From Paraburkholderia sp. Ac-20340 (GTDB lineage: Bacteria; Pseudomonadota; Gammaproteobacteria; Burkholderiales; Burkholderiaceae): a stretch of DNA of 64,000 bases. Of the stretch, positions 41,275 through 50,445 are shown in pieces. The stretch is taken from contig NZ_JAAGPR010000001.1 in the NCBI RefSeq assembly GCF_017104965.1, positions 248,001 through 312,000 of the forward strand. Reading direction: 5' to 3'. Both the position numbers and the translations under genes were made by a program. The notes beneath the pieces were generated by a model. That model did no database searches, was not told the origin of the DNA, and was given only the letters and a program-made list of their open reading frames with translations. Within the stretch, counting starts at the first letter, position 1. Each line of letters begins with the position of its first letter.

Positions 41275-42732
41275 TCAGGCCACGCGGGGCACGCCATCTG
41301 CCTGAACGGCATAACCGTCATCGACACTGCCTTCTTCGAGCGAAACGTTGCGCGTTTCGCGGCCCATCATCCACCACGCGGCTGCCGCAATCGGGCCGGG
41401 CAGGGCGAGCAGCAGCAGGCCGATCAGCGCTGCCGAAGGCGTGCCCGACGCCGCGTACACATTGGTGAGCATCAGCGGCGCGATCACGGCGCCCAGTCGT
41501 CCCACCGCGACGGAGATGCCAAGGCCCGTGGCGCGAATCCGCGTAGGCAGGATTTCCGACGACACCACATAGCCCGAGATATACGCCCACGTCACACCGA
41601 ACTGGATCAGGCAGTAGCCGATCACCATGCCGGGCAGCGTATGCATCGCGTAGATTACGATGATGGCGAGCGTCGTGAAGGTGTAGCTCACGAACAGCGA
41701 GGCGCGGCGGCCCCACGCTTCGACCAGCACGGAGGCGGTCAGGCCGCCTGCGAGCGCGGCCGCATTGCCGTAGACGTAGTAGATCGGCATGTCGGCGGCC
41801 GAGACCTTCATATACGGCAGGATCACCAGCGCCATCAGCGTAAGCACGCCATACACCACGGCGGCCTGCGAGAAGTTGAGCGCGCTGGCGAGGCCGCAAC
41901 GCATGCGGTACGCGCCGAACAGCTCACGCACATTGCGCCAGAAAGCGGGGTGCATCGGTACGAGTGTGGTCTTGGGGTATCGCTGTGCGGCTTGTGCGCG
42001 TTCCTGTTGCGTGAGCTTGCTCTGCGCAGCGCTGGCGGCGATGCGCTCGACGATGGCTTCCGCCTCTTCCACGCGACCCTGTTGCAGCAGCCAGCGCGGC
42101 GATTCGGGAATCACGCGGCGAATCCAGAAGAACAGCAACGCCATGGTGGTGCCGAAGCCAAAGCCCACGCGCCACGAGATCGCACCGGGCAGGTGGTTGA
42201 GCACGAAATACGAAATGGCGGCCGAAATCAGTGCGCCCACCGGAAAGCCCGAGAGAATCAATGAATCGGTGCGGCCGCGATGACGCTTGGGAATGAATTC
42301 GCCCATTGTTGCGGTGACGGCCGAATATTCGCCGCCCACGGCGAGCGCGGTCATCGCGCGGAAGAACAGGAACGACTCGTAGTTCCACGAAAACACCGTG
42401 GCGACGCTGAAAAACGCGTACCAGAGCAGCGTGGCGAGAAAGAGTTTCTTGCGGCCATAACGATCCGCGAGATAACCGAAGCCAATCGCGCCCACCAGCA
42501 TGCCGAACACCCAGATACTCACGGCAAGCGAGCCCTGCGCGGAACTGAGGTGCCATTGAGTCTTCAGGACACCGAATACACTGCCGATAATGTTGGTCTC
42601 GAATGAATCGAGTGCCCAGCCCACGCCAAGCGCGACGAGCATCAGCGTATGAAAGCGCGTCCAGGGCATGTTGTCGAGCCGCATGAGCGCGTCGGTTTCG
42701 ACGGTGCGCGGCACAGGGTTTTGCATAGTCAC
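41275..42732 (-). CDS. MFS transporter, probably for a phosphonate
   Basis: A 485-residue major facilitator of the metabolite:H+ symporter type with twelve hydrophobic segments. Hallmarks: GYLADRYGRKKLF between helices 2 and 3, RRVIPESPRWLLQQGR in the central loop and MGEFIPKRHRGR after helix 4. A GTG at 42732 lies 8 nt after AGGAG; ATG 42726 is a further candidate. The gene is last in a minus-strand operon with the iron alcohol dehydrogenase and PhnX, so a phosphonate such as 2-aminoethyl- or 2-hydroxyethylphosphonate is the likely substrate. The transport specificity is inferred only from context. Confidence 0.8.
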   Translation of the reverse strand: MTMQNPVPRTVETDALMRLDNMPWTRFHTLMLVALGVGWALDSFETNIIGSVFGVLKTQWHLSSAQGSLAVSIWVFGMLVGAIGFGYLADRYGRKKLFLATLLWYAFFSVATVFSWNYESFLFFRAMTALAVGGEYSAVTATMGEFIPKRHRGRTDSLILSGFPVGALISAAISYFVLNHLPGAISWRVGFGFGTTMALLFFWIRRVIPESPRWLLQQGRVEEAEAIVERIAASAAQSKLTQQERAQAAQRYPKTTLVPMHPAFWRNVRELFGAYRMRCGLASALNFSQAAVVYGVLTLMALVILPYMKVSAADMPIYYVYGNAAALAGGLTASVLVEAWGRRASLFVSYTFTTLAIIVIYAMHTLPGMVIGYCLIQFGVTWAYISGYVVSSEILPTRIRATGLGISVAVGRLGAVIAPLMLTNVYAASGTPSAALIGLLLLALPGPIAAAAWWMMGRETRNVSLEEGSVDDGYAVQADGVPRVA

Positions 42733-42757
42733 GCTGGAATCTCCTGAGCGATGAATA

Positions 42758-43885
42758 TCAGTGCGCGGCGGCAGCTTGCGCGCGCGAGGTGAAATCGATG
42801 TGCGGGAAGTTGGCGCGCTGGCCAATGAAGTTGCGGCCACGCGCGCCGTCGAAAGCCTGATCGACGATGGTTTCCCATTGCGCCGCATCCACGCCATAAG
42901 CGGCGGGATGCTGCGCGACGCCCAGCGTGTCGAGCAGATCGGCCAGGCGTTCGGGCGCCTGATCGACATCGCCGAAAATCTCGCCGATCGCGGCGTCGCA
43001 ATCCGGGTCCACGCCCAGTGCGGCGGCCATCACGGCGGGCAGGCAGAACGAGCAGGCAATGCCGTGCGCCACGCCGCGCGAGAGCGTGATGGCGTACGAG
43101 ATGTTGTGCGCGAGCGCGGTGCGCGTATTCGAAAACGCGAGGCCGGCGCGCAGCGCGCCCAGTGCCATCGCGCCACGTGCTTCGATATCCTGAGGATTCG
43201 TACTCACGCGTTGCAGGCCCGAAATCAATTCGCGCGCCGCGTGGATCGCGAGACCGCGCGTGACGGGATTCGCGTGTACGTTCCAGATGCTTTCGAGCGC
43301 GTGCGAGAGTGCGTCCAGTCCGCTGGCGATGGTCGGCTGCATCGGCAAGCCCACCATCAGGCTCGGATCGACGATGACCGCTTCTGCGTAGAGGTCTTCG
43401 CGCGAAAGCGAGAGCTTGCGATCGTTCGCCGGGTCCCAGACAGTGGCCCAGCAGGTCACTTCGCTGCCGGTGCCGGCCGTGGTGGGAATCGCGATGATCG
43501 GCAGCGCGCGACGGCCAGTGGAAGCGGCGCCTTCGAGGTAGGCGAGCACGGGTTCGAACGCGCCGTGTTCGGCGGCCAGCACTTTCGCGCTGTCCATCAC
43601 CGATCCGCCGCCCAGCGCGATCAGCACTTCGGGCGCTGTTTCCAGCGCGGCGAGTTGCTCGCACGCACGGCGCAGCATCGGCACCGAAGGATTCGCTTCG
43701 ACCGAATCGATGCGCGCGAGCGCAGCACCGTTGCGGGCTTCGATACGATCGGCGAGGGCCGCGAACAAGGCGTCGGGATAAGTGACGATCACGTAGCGGC
43801 GGCCCGCGATGGCTTCGCCGATTTCATCGAGCGAGCCCGCGCCAAAACGCACGCGCACCGGGTTATGAAAATGCCAGGCGTTCAT
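42758..43885 (-). CDS. Phosphonate-associated iron-containing alcohol dehydrogenase
   Basis: A 375-residue group III (iron) alcohol dehydrogenase. GGGSVMDSAK binds the NAD(P) pyrophosphate; IAIPTTAGTGSEV is the family block; the metal ligands come from GLDALSHALESIWNVHANP and GVAHGIACSF. It belongs to the subgroup usually encoded beside phosphonoacetaldehyde hydrolase, and probably interconverts phosphonoacetaldehyde and 2-hydroxyethylphosphonate; direction and substrate have not been shown here. ATG 43885 overlaps the phnX stop by ATGA, indicating translational coupling. Confidence 0.8.
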   Translation of the reverse strand: MNAWHFHNPVRVRFGAGSLDEIGEAIAGRRYVIVTYPDALFAALADRIEARNGAALARIDSVEANPSVPMLRRACEQLAALETAPEVLIALGGGSVMDSAKVLAAEHGAFEPVLAYLEGAASTGRRALPIIAIPTTAGTGSEVTCWATVWDPANDRKLSLSREDLYAEAVIVDPSLMVGLPMQPTIASGLDALSHALESIWNVHANPVTRGLAIHAARELISGLQRVSTNPQDIEARGAMALGALRAGLAFSNTRTALAHNISYAITLSRGVAHGIACSFCLPAVMAAALGVDPDCDAAIGEIFGDVDQAPERLADLLDTLGVAQHPAAYGVDAAQWETIVDQAFDGARGRNFIGQRANFPHIDFTSRAQAAAAH

Positions 43886-44766
43886 GCGGCTTCCCCGGCG
43901 GCCATGCTGCGCTCGATTGCGTCGATCACGGCGGGCAGTTCGGCAATACTGTCGATGAGGAAATGCGCGCCGGTGCGGGCGAGTTTTTCGCGCGCGGGGG
44001 CGAGCAGCGCTTCGCGTGCAGCAGCGTCGAGCGCCTGCCATTGCGCGAGCGAAAGGCCCACTTCGTTGCCGGTCGCGACGATGCCGACGGTCCACATTCC
44101 GGCGGCGAGACCGGCTTCCAGACCCGTGGGGCTGTCGTCCACCACCACGCAGCTTTGCACGTGCGCCGCGCCCAGCGCGAGCGCGTTGGCAAGGCACATA
44201 TCGGGCCACGGCCGGCCGCGCGCCACATCGCTCACGGTGCAGCAGAAGTCCGGCGCATAACCGTGCGCGGCGGCGATCGGCTGAAGATTCTTCATGACTT
44301 CACGCGGATAACCCGTCGTGCTGCCGATGGCGATGCCGCGTGCGCGCAGTGCCGCGATCGTCTCAAGCGCGCCGGGAATCAGTGCGCTGTATTTGGCGAC
44401 GTTGACTTCGTCGATGCGCAGAAACGAGGCGTAAAGCGTGTCGATATCGTCTTCGTTCGAAGCGCGGCCGAACTGCGCCTGCCAGCGTGCCTGAACGCTT
44501 TCATCGCGCAGGATCAGGGCGATGTGTTCGCGTTTGGCGGCGCCCATCGGTGCGCGTGCTTCGGCCACGGTGATCGGCAGTTGTGCGAGCGCGAACGCTT
44601 CGCAGAAGGCTTCGACCGGCGCGATACAGCCGAAGTCCAGCACCGTGCCGGCCCAATCGAAAATCGCGGTGGTCAGGCGGCCCTGATAAGGCGCTGGGCG
44701 GCGCGGATTGCGCACGCGTGCTTCGGCGGCGTCGTGAAGGGAATGAACGTTGAGAGAAGTCGTCAT
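43882..44766 (-). CDS. phnX: Phosphonoacetaldehyde hydrolase
   Basis: A 294-residue HAD-superfamily enzyme, EC 3.11.1.1, that splits phosphonoacetaldehyde to acetaldehyde and phosphate. IFDWAGTVLDFG places the nucleophile at Asp37, and GAAKREHI the Schiff-base lysine at Lys78; the 41-residue spacing equals that of the Bacillus cereus enzyme (Asp12/Lys53). STTGYPREVM (motif II) and VDDSPTGLEAGL (acid motif) complete the HAD set. The N-terminus is about 25 residues longer than in typical PhnX. First gene of the minus-strand operon, divergent from the LysR gene. Confidence 0.92.
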   Translation of the reverse strand: MTTSLNVHSLHDAAEARVRNPRRPAPYQGRLTTAIFDWAGTVLDFGCIAPVEAFCEAFALAQLPITVAEARAPMGAAKREHIALILRDESVQARWQAQFGRASNEDDIDTLYASFLRIDEVNVAKYSALIPGALETIAALRARGIAIGSTTGYPREVMKNLQPIAAAHGYAPDFCCTVSDVARGRPWPDMCLANALALGAAHVQSCVVVDDSPTGLEAGLAAGMWTVGIVATGNEVGLSLAQWQALDAAAREALLAPAREKLARTGAHFLIDSIAELPAVIDAIERSMAAGEAA

Positions 44767-44897
44767 GCTCGCACCAGTGGGGTCGGGGTGTGGGCTTTAG
44801 ATCAGACGAATCGTCGCTGGATTCGAATGGGTTTCGGCCCGGTGTGAGCAACAGAATAGTTTTGACACATGACGCCGCTATGATCGAAATACCCGTT

Positions 44898-44924
44898 GAA
44901 TTTCGGTGTTGCCACCGAAAATTC
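44898..44924. promoter_or_regulatory. Inverted repeat, probable LysR operator
   Basis: TTTCGGTG (44901-44908), TTGC, CACCGAAA (44913-44920), an 8-bp perfect dyad that extends imperfectly with GAA/ATTC. A second, overlapping dyad, CGAAAT and ATTTCG (starting near 44885), joins it. The site lies between the divergent phnX and LysR starts, 25 nt before the LysR ATG, where LysR regulators usually bind and autoregulate. Confidence 0.5.
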
Positions 44925-44948
44925 CGATCGATAAAAAATGACGCTTAT

Positions 44949-45824
44949 ATGACATTGACCCAGATCCGCGCCTTTATCGCGGTGGTGCATCACGGCGGCT
45001 TCACGGCAGCAGCACGCGCGCTCAATATGAGTCAGACAACCGTGACTTCGCAGATTCAGGCGCTCGAGCAGGAACACGGCGTTCAACTCTTTCACCGGCG
45101 CGGCCGCCGCGTCGAACTCTCTGAAGTGGGTCTCGATCTTTTGCCGATCGCGCGCCAGATTGGCGGTCTGGAAAACGACGCGATCTCGCTGCTGCGCGAT
45201 AGTGGCGCGCTCACGCATGGCTCGCTGAAAATCGGCGCAGTGGGGCCGTTTCATGTGACGGAAATGATCGAGGCATATCACGCGCGGCATCCGAACATGC
45301 ATCTCTCGGTGGCGCTCGGCAATTCGGAGCATGTGATGCGCGAACTGGATGCGTACGCCTGCGATGTGGGCGTGGTCGCGCGCGCATCGGCCGACGAGCG
45401 CTATCACATGCAGCTATACGCGCGTTATCCGGTGGTGGTGTTCGTGCATGCGGCGCATCCGTTCGCGCAGCGCGGCACGGTCGAACTGGCGGAGCTGGCG
45501 AGCGAACGCCTCTTGATGCGCGAAGCCGGGTCGACCACGCGGCTGGCGCTGGAAGAAGCGCTGGCTGAAATTGGCGCGACACCGCGCGTGGCGATGGAGA
45601 TCGGCAGCCGCGAGGCGCTGCGCGAAGCCGTGGCGCGCGGCCTGGGTGTGGGAACGGTGTCCGAATCGGAATACGTAGCAGACGAGCGTTTGCGCAAAGT
45701 GCGTATCGCGGGCGATCCGATTTCAACGCACATCCACGTGTGCTGTCTCAGGGAACGGCGCGAGAGCCGACTGGTGGCGTCGTTCTTTTCAGCGGTGCAG
45801 GGTTTGTGTGCGCCTTTGAAATAA
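44949..45824 (+). CDS. LysR-type regulator of the phosphonate operon
   Basis: A 291-residue LysR regulator: N-terminal winged helix (LTQIRAFIAVVHHGGFTAAA, SQTTVTSQIQALEQEHGV) and a C-terminal two-lobed effector domain (about 90-290). Divergent orientation and the intervening dyads indicate control of the phnX operon; regulators of this position respond to 2-aminoethylphosphonate or a related compound. Start ATG 44949 is chosen on the N-terminal family pattern MTLTQIRAF; an open extension to 44790 would run through the operator. Confidence 0.85.
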   Translation: MTLTQIRAFIAVVHHGGFTAAARALNMSQTTVTSQIQALEQEHGVQLFHRRGRRVELSEVGLDLLPIARQIGGLENDAISLLRDSGALTHGSLKIGAVGPFHVTEMIEAYHARHPNMHLSVALGNSEHVMRELDAYACDVGVVARASADERYHMQLYARYPVVVFVHAAHPFAQRGTVELAELASERLLMREAGSTTRLALEEALAEIGATPRVAMEIGSREALREAVARGLGVGTVSESEYVADERLRKVRIAGDPISTHIHVCCLRERRESRLVASFFSAVQGLCAPLK

Positions 45825-45872
45825 TTCGTATGGCGAAATAATGTGGGTAATCATGCACGAAATCATGCGCGA

Positions 45873-46532
45873 TCAGAACTCCATGTCGAGTTCGTCGATA
45901 TCGATAGTTTCAGCTTGCGCCGCGGCAATCCATTCGGCGACATAAGGCTGCTTGAGCACGCGCATGCAGTACTCGCCGATATCGGCGTCGATCGGCACTT
46001 CGTAGGTCAGCAGGCGCGTGACCACCGGCGCGTACATCGCATCGGCGGCGCCAATCTCGCCGAATAGCCACGGGCCGCCATATTGCGCCAGACACTCGCG
46101 CCAGATCGTGACGATGCGTTCGATATCGTCCTGCGCACGCGACCAGATGCGGAAGTTCGGAAAATGTCCGCGCAGATTCATCGGCAGCGCCGAACGCAGC
46201 GCGCTAAAGCCCGAATGCATTTCGCCGCACACGGAGCGGCAATGTGCGCGCGCCTTGCGGTCCTTGGGCAAGAGCTTGGCCTGCGGATTGATTTCGTTGA
46301 GATATTCGCAGATAGCCAGCGTGTCCCAGATCTCGCTGCCGTCGTGGTGCAGGCACGGGACGAGAATCGACGGTGAAAGCAGCAGCAGTTCGGCGCGCGC
46401 TGCGGCATCGTCGACGGGTACGGTGATGGTTTCGAATTCGAGGCCCGCGAGTTTCGCGAGCAGCCAGCCGCGCATCGACCACGAAGAGTAATTGCGGCTG
46501 CTGATCGTAAGGCTCGTATTCGTCTGATTCAT
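45873..46532 (-). CDS. Glutathione S-transferase family protein
   Basis: A 219-residue GST. The thioredoxin-like domain begins TISSRNYSSWSMRGWLL, where Ser/Tyr near residues 11-17 activate glutathione, followed by the cis-proline block LVPCLHHDGSEIWDTLAICE (about 58-77) and an all-helical C-terminal domain with IWSRAQDDIERIV. It resembles a subgroup of GSTs with an SSR/NYSSW start seen in Burkholderia. ATG 46532 is preceded by AGGAG. Its substrate is unknown; neighbours give no clear link. Confidence 0.82.
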   Translation of the reverse strand: MNQTNTSLTISSRNYSSWSMRGWLLAKLAGLEFETITVPVDDAAARAELLLLSPSILVPCLHHDGSEIWDTLAICEYLNEINPQAKLLPKDRKARAHCRSVCGEMHSGFSALRSALPMNLRGHFPNFRIWSRAQDDIERIVTIWRECLAQYGGPWLFGEIGAADAMYAPVVTRLLTYEVPIDADIGEYCMRVLKQPYVAEWIAAAQAETIDIDELDMEF

Positions 46533-46797
46533 GCAGGTCTCCTGACCACGGATTTCCAGTACTTCAATACTCCATTGCGCCTTGCCGAATACCCTGCAAC
46601 GCACACATCGCGGGCGCGGCGCACCGTGAATGTCGGCGTCATGCACTACGCTGAGGCACACGAGCATCGCGAGGCTGCGTGAAGCAACGATAGCGCCGAT
46701 GGGTGCATCGATTCAGGTGCAAGGCTCATGCCAATGCGGCGCGTACTGGCATAGCTATTGCCTGCCATGCAGGGACTTTGCCCGCACGACAGCCGCC

Positions 46798-48159
46798 ATG
46801 AATCTGCTTGCCTATCCGATGTATCAAGCGTTCGCCGATCTGATGCGCCCGTGGCGCGCCGCCGCGTCGCTCACGCGCAGCGTGCTGGCGACATGGCCCA
46901 CGCTGGGCGCAGCATACGGCGCACGCGAACTCGACGCCTGGTGCGAACAACTGGAGATGGCGGGACTCACGCATGCGCGACCGCCCTTCGATATCGATTC
47001 GGTGCTGGTGAATGGCGCACGCGTGGCCGTGACCGAAGAGGTTGCGAAACGCACGCCGTTTGCCACGCTGCTGCACTTTCGCAAGAACATGGACGCAGCG
47101 CTTGCGCCACAACCGCGCGTATTGCTGGTCGCGCCGATGTCCGGCCACTTCGCCACGCTGCTGCGCGGCACGGTGCGCACGATGCTCGCCGACCACGACG
47201 TCTATATCACCGACTGGCACAATCCGCGCGACGTGCCGCTCGCCGCGGGGCGCTTTGGTTTCGACGAATACGTCGAGCACGTGATGGCGTTTATTCGCCG
47301 CATCGGCCCCGATGCGCATCTGGTGGCGATCTGCCAGCCCACGGTCGCCGCGCTCGCGGCGGTCGCGCTGATGGCCGCCGACAACGATCCCGCGCAGCCC
47401 GCGAGCATGACGCTGATGGCCGGGCCGATCGATTGCCGCGTCAATCCCACTTCGGTTAACGACCTCGCCAATAGCAAGCCAATTGAATGGTTCGAGCGCA
47501 ATCTGATTGGCGCGGTGCCGGGCGGTTTTGCGGGCGCGCATCGGCGTGTATATCCGGGCTTTGTGCAATTGAGTGCGTTTATGTCGATGAATCTCGAACG
47601 GCATCTGGCTTCATTCGATGAAATGCGGCGGGAACGCGCCCATGGCGACGCTGCAAAAGCGCAGGCGATCCGCGTTTTCTATGAGGAATATTTCGCCACC
47701 AGCGATCTCACGACGGAGTTTTATCTGGAGACCGTGCGTTCGGTGTTTCAGGAATATGCGCTGCCGCTGGGCAAACTCAAGGTGGGCGAGCGGCTGGTGG
47801 AGCCGCACGCGATCCGGCACACGGCATTGCTCACGGTGGAAGGCGAAAAGGACGATATCTGCGCAGTAGGGCAGACCGTGGCGGCGCAGGAATTGTGTTC
47901 GGGTTTGCGGCCGTATATGAAAACCCATCACGTGCAAACCGGCGTGGGGCATTACGGCGTATTCAACGGCCGCCGCTGGGATACGCAGATTTATCCGCTG
48001 GTGCGCTCGACCATTCATGCGCATGAACCGCGCGCGCGACGCATGGGGGCGCAGTCGGCGGTGGACGGTTCGAGTCAGGTGACCTTGCGCGCGTTGCTCG
48101 ATGCCGATGCACACGCGGCCGCCGCCATTGCAAAGGCCGCCGAAACGCAATCCAAATAA
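46798..48159 (+). CDS. phaZ: Intracellular polyhydroxyalkanoate depolymerase
   Basis: A 453-residue intracellular PHA depolymerase (PhaZ1/PhaZa1 type) that mobilises stored polyhydroxybutyrate. The N-terminus YPMYQAFADLMRPWR fits the family. The nucleophile is a cysteine in AICQPT (Cys179, compare Cys183 of Ralstonia PhaZ1); the Asp is in VEGEKDDICA and the His in GVGHYGVF. ATG 46798 is favoured; the open frame upstream to 46630 is unlike a protein. About 265 nt lie between it and the divergent GST gene and should hold both promoters. Confidence 0.9.
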   Translation: MNLLAYPMYQAFADLMRPWRAAASLTRSVLATWPTLGAAYGARELDAWCEQLEMAGLTHARPPFDIDSVLVNGARVAVTEEVAKRTPFATLLHFRKNMDAALAPQPRVLLVAPMSGHFATLLRGTVRTMLADHDVYITDWHNPRDVPLAAGRFGFDEYVEHVMAFIRRIGPDAHLVAICQPTVAALAAVALMAADNDPAQPASMTLMAGPIDCRVNPTSVNDLANSKPIEWFERNLIGAVPGGFAGAHRRVYPGFVQLSAFMSMNLERHLASFDEMRRERAHGDAAKAQAIRVFYEEYFATSDLTTEFYLETVRSVFQEYALPLGKLKVGERLVEPHAIRHTALLTVEGEKDDICAVGQTVAAQELCSGLRPYMKTHHVQTGVGHYGVFNGRRWDTQIYPLVRSTIHAHEPRARRMGAQSAVDGSSQVTLRALLDADAHAAAAIAKAAETQSK

Positions 48160-48275
48160 GCTTGCGTAAAGTCCGCATTCAGGCGCTTTGCGCAAAATGA
48201 ATCATTGCCTGAAACGGATTAAAGGCCCGTGGTGAAATTGCCGATAAGCACGGCATATCCATCCCCGGTGCTCCT

Positions 48276-49415
48276 GTGACCGAATCAACCTCCATCGGCG
48301 AACGCCTGCGTTTGCTCGTGAACACCGTCCAGCATAACGAGCGCGCACTGCAGCGCTTTCAGCATGTCGAGTTGCTGCTGATCGAGGCCGAAGATTTCGC
48401 GGCCTTTCTCGACATTCTGACCGGCGAACTCGTGCAGGTTTTCGATCTCGGCGCGGCCACGCTATGGCTCGACGAAGGCGCGCGCCTCGCGGCCGAACTG
48501 CACGCGGCCGTCGCGCAGTCCGCACCGGCGAGCGATCACTTGCGCTGGGGACGTACCGCCGAATTCGACCTCCCCGAAGCATCGCCGATGCTCGGCGCCG
48601 TGGATGCGCTGAGCGACGAAGTGCGCGCCGCCTTGTTCGGTTCGATATCGGACGATGCGAGCGTCGCGATCCTGCCGCTGCGCCATCGTTCGGGCCCGCT
48701 CGGCTATTTGAGCCTGATCGGCAAGAACCGCGAGCGCTTCGCCGACGGCATGGCGACCGATCTGCTCGCGCGTTTCGCGGGTTTCGTGAGCGCGGGACTC
48801 GTCAATGTGGCGCAGCGCGAACAGCTCAAGCATCTGGGCATGACCGACTCGCTCACAGGATTGCCGAATCGGCGCTACTTCGAAATGCGGCTCGAAGAGG
48901 AATTGCAGCGCGCGGCGCGCCATGGCGTGGCGGTGGCGTGTCTATTCATGGATCTCGACCATTTCAAGCTGGTCAACGATACGCACGGTCACGCCGTGGG
49001 CGATCGCGTGCTGGCCGCGGTGGGCGCGTGTATTCGCTCGGCGGTGCGGCTGGGCGAAACCGTCGCGCGCTTCGGCGGCGAAGAATTCGTGGCTGTGCTG
49101 CAAGGCGACCGCTCGAATGCCAACGTGGTGGCGGAGCGCGTGCGTCGTGCGGTGGAAGCGCTGGTCGTGCGCAGCAACGACGGCGCGCAGGTGCCGGTGA
49201 CCTTGTCGATCGGCGTGGCAGTGACGCCGGGCACATCGGCCGATAAAGGTGCGGCGGCGCGCGCGCTGATCGACGCCGCCGACCGCGCGCTGTATCGCGC
49301 AAAGCGTTCGGGCCGCAACCAGATCGTATTCGCGGCGGACGGCGAGCATGAAAGTGACAGCGAAAGCGAAGCCGCCGCCGAAGATGAAGCCGATTCGCGC
49401 CAGGAGCAGGTCTGA
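48276..49415 (+). CDS. Diguanylate cyclase (GGDEF with N-terminal DUF484/GAF-like domain)
   Basis: A 379-residue protein producing cyclic di-GMP. Residues about 1-180 hold a DUF484/GAF-like sensor domain (LLLIEAEDFAAFLDILTGEL, AATLWLDEGARL). The GGDEF domain follows: LTGLPNRRYFEMRLEEEL, FMDLDHFKLVNDTHGHAVGD and the active-site GGEEF at 267-271. The inhibitory I-site R-x-x-D upstream of GGEEF is absent (RLGE is found), so product inhibition may be weak. No transmembrane segment. GTG start at 48276; the C-terminal tail is acidic and disordered. Confidence 0.88.
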   Translation: MTESTSIGERLRLLVNTVQHNERALQRFQHVELLLIEAEDFAAFLDILTGELVQVFDLGAATLWLDEGARLAAELHAAVAQSAPASDHLRWGRTAEFDLPEASPMLGAVDALSDEVRAALFGSISDDASVAILPLRHRSGPLGYLSLIGKNRERFADGMATDLLARFAGFVSAGLVNVAQREQLKHLGMTDSLTGLPNRRYFEMRLEEELQRAARHGVAVACLFMDLDHFKLVNDTHGHAVGDRVLAAVGACIRSAVRLGETVARFGGEEFVAVLQGDRSNANVVAERVRRAVEALVVRSNDGAQVPVTLSIGVAVTPGTSADKGAAARALIDAADRALYRAKRSGRNQIVFAADGEHESDSESEAAAEDEADSRQEQV

Positions 49416-49442
49416 ATGGGCGTGAGCGGGCCTGACCTGGCC

Positions 49443-50201
49443 TTACAAGCCGAGGTAATGGCAGCCTTCGCGATTCGCATCGCTATCCATGGTGCCACGC
49501 GCACCTACTTCAATTAGCGTGTCCACGGTTGCGCGCCGGTTCGACACCAGCGTCCACACTGTTTGCGCTGCAGGTTCGCGCGCGTCCTGCTGCACATCGC
49601 GCAGCGCCGCGAGCAGACGCTCGCGTTCGGGCGACGCGACCACAAATCCCTCGTTGGCTACAGATGCGTGCTGAAGTCCCAGACGTTCGCAAAGCGCGCG
49701 CTTCATCTCGACCGAGGCTTCGTCCGCGCGCCGGCTCGCGTCGATCGCATCGCGCGTGTCGGCCTGCATCAGCACGCCATCGACGGCAAACGGCGTGGGC
49801 GCTTGCCACGCTTCGTCGGGACAGAGTTTGAATTCCGGCTTCATCGCGTAGAACGGATTGATTTCGGCGGGATAGATGCGGCACACGAGCGGCCGCTCCG
49901 TATAAATGCCGCAACGCAAGTCTGCGCCGAGATTCGGGCACGGGCCGGAGAAGGTCGCGGCCAGCGTAATGCCCACGCGCACCGGCAATTCGCCGCTCAT
50001 GGCCGCGAAGGTGCGTGCGCGCTTATAGGCGGCGTAGGCGTTGCTCGCGTCGGGCTCGGCTGGCCAGGGAATCGCTTCGCAAAGCAGGTCGACCTGGCCG
50101 CCGCGCTCGATCCAGCGGGTCGCTTCGGCAAACGTGAGCGGCAGGCGCAGATCGGTGCAGCATTTGCCGCAACTCGTGCAATCGAAATGGGTACTGTCCA
50201 A
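49443..50201 (-). CDS. YkgJ family cysteine-cluster protein
   Basis: A 252-residue protein of the YkgJ family (zinc/iron-chelating). Cysteines at FDCTSCGKCCTDLRLPL, SGPCPNL, LRCGIYTERPLVCRIYP and KLCPD match the family CxxCxxCC-n-C-n-C-n-C pattern. Biochemical function is unknown; the cysteines probably bind a metal or Fe-S cluster. The gene lies alone, divergent from the chemoreceptor and convergent with the diguanylate cyclase. ATG 50201. Confidence 0.82.
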   Translation of the reverse strand: MDSTHFDCTSCGKCCTDLRLPLTFAEATRWIERGGQVDLLCEAIPWPAEPDASNAYAAYKRARTFAAMSGELPVRVGITLAATFSGPCPNLGADLRCGIYTERPLVCRIYPAEINPFYAMKPEFKLCPDEAWQAPTPFAVDGVLMQADTRDAIDASRRADEASVEMKRALCERLGLQHASVANEGFVVASPERERLLAALRDVQQDAREPAAQTVWTLVSNRRATVDTLIEVGARGTMDSDANREGCHYLGL

Positions 50202-50445
50202 CGGTGGGAATCCTTTTCATCGCGCCTGGAGCGATTGGCGCGTCAGACTGAACGATAGCGCGGCTTGGGGTAAGGCGATGTAAGGAGTAGTGGGGCGGAT
50301 TGGGGCCACTTTGGGGTTTTCGAATTACAGTTTTGTCAGCCTTCCCGCATGGCTTACGCAAGCTTTACAGCGCGATTTAATTGCGCTCATCGCTCACACG
50401 GCCGTCACATTGATCCAATAAAACTCACTCGTGCGGCTTTTTAAC
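50202..50445. other. Upstream region between ykgJ-like and chemoreceptor genes, no gene seen
   Basis: About 480 nt separate the ykgJ-like and chemoreceptor genes (50202-50678). The first 240 contain nothing clearly recognisable beyond AT-rich patches near 50375-50440. The chemoreceptor promoter occupies the middle, and the rest is its leader. Confidence 0.5.

Noticed and set aside
40494..41468. Three small plus-strand frames in the long intergenic region
   Set aside because: No ribosome sites, mixed composition, and one overlaps the MFS terminator.
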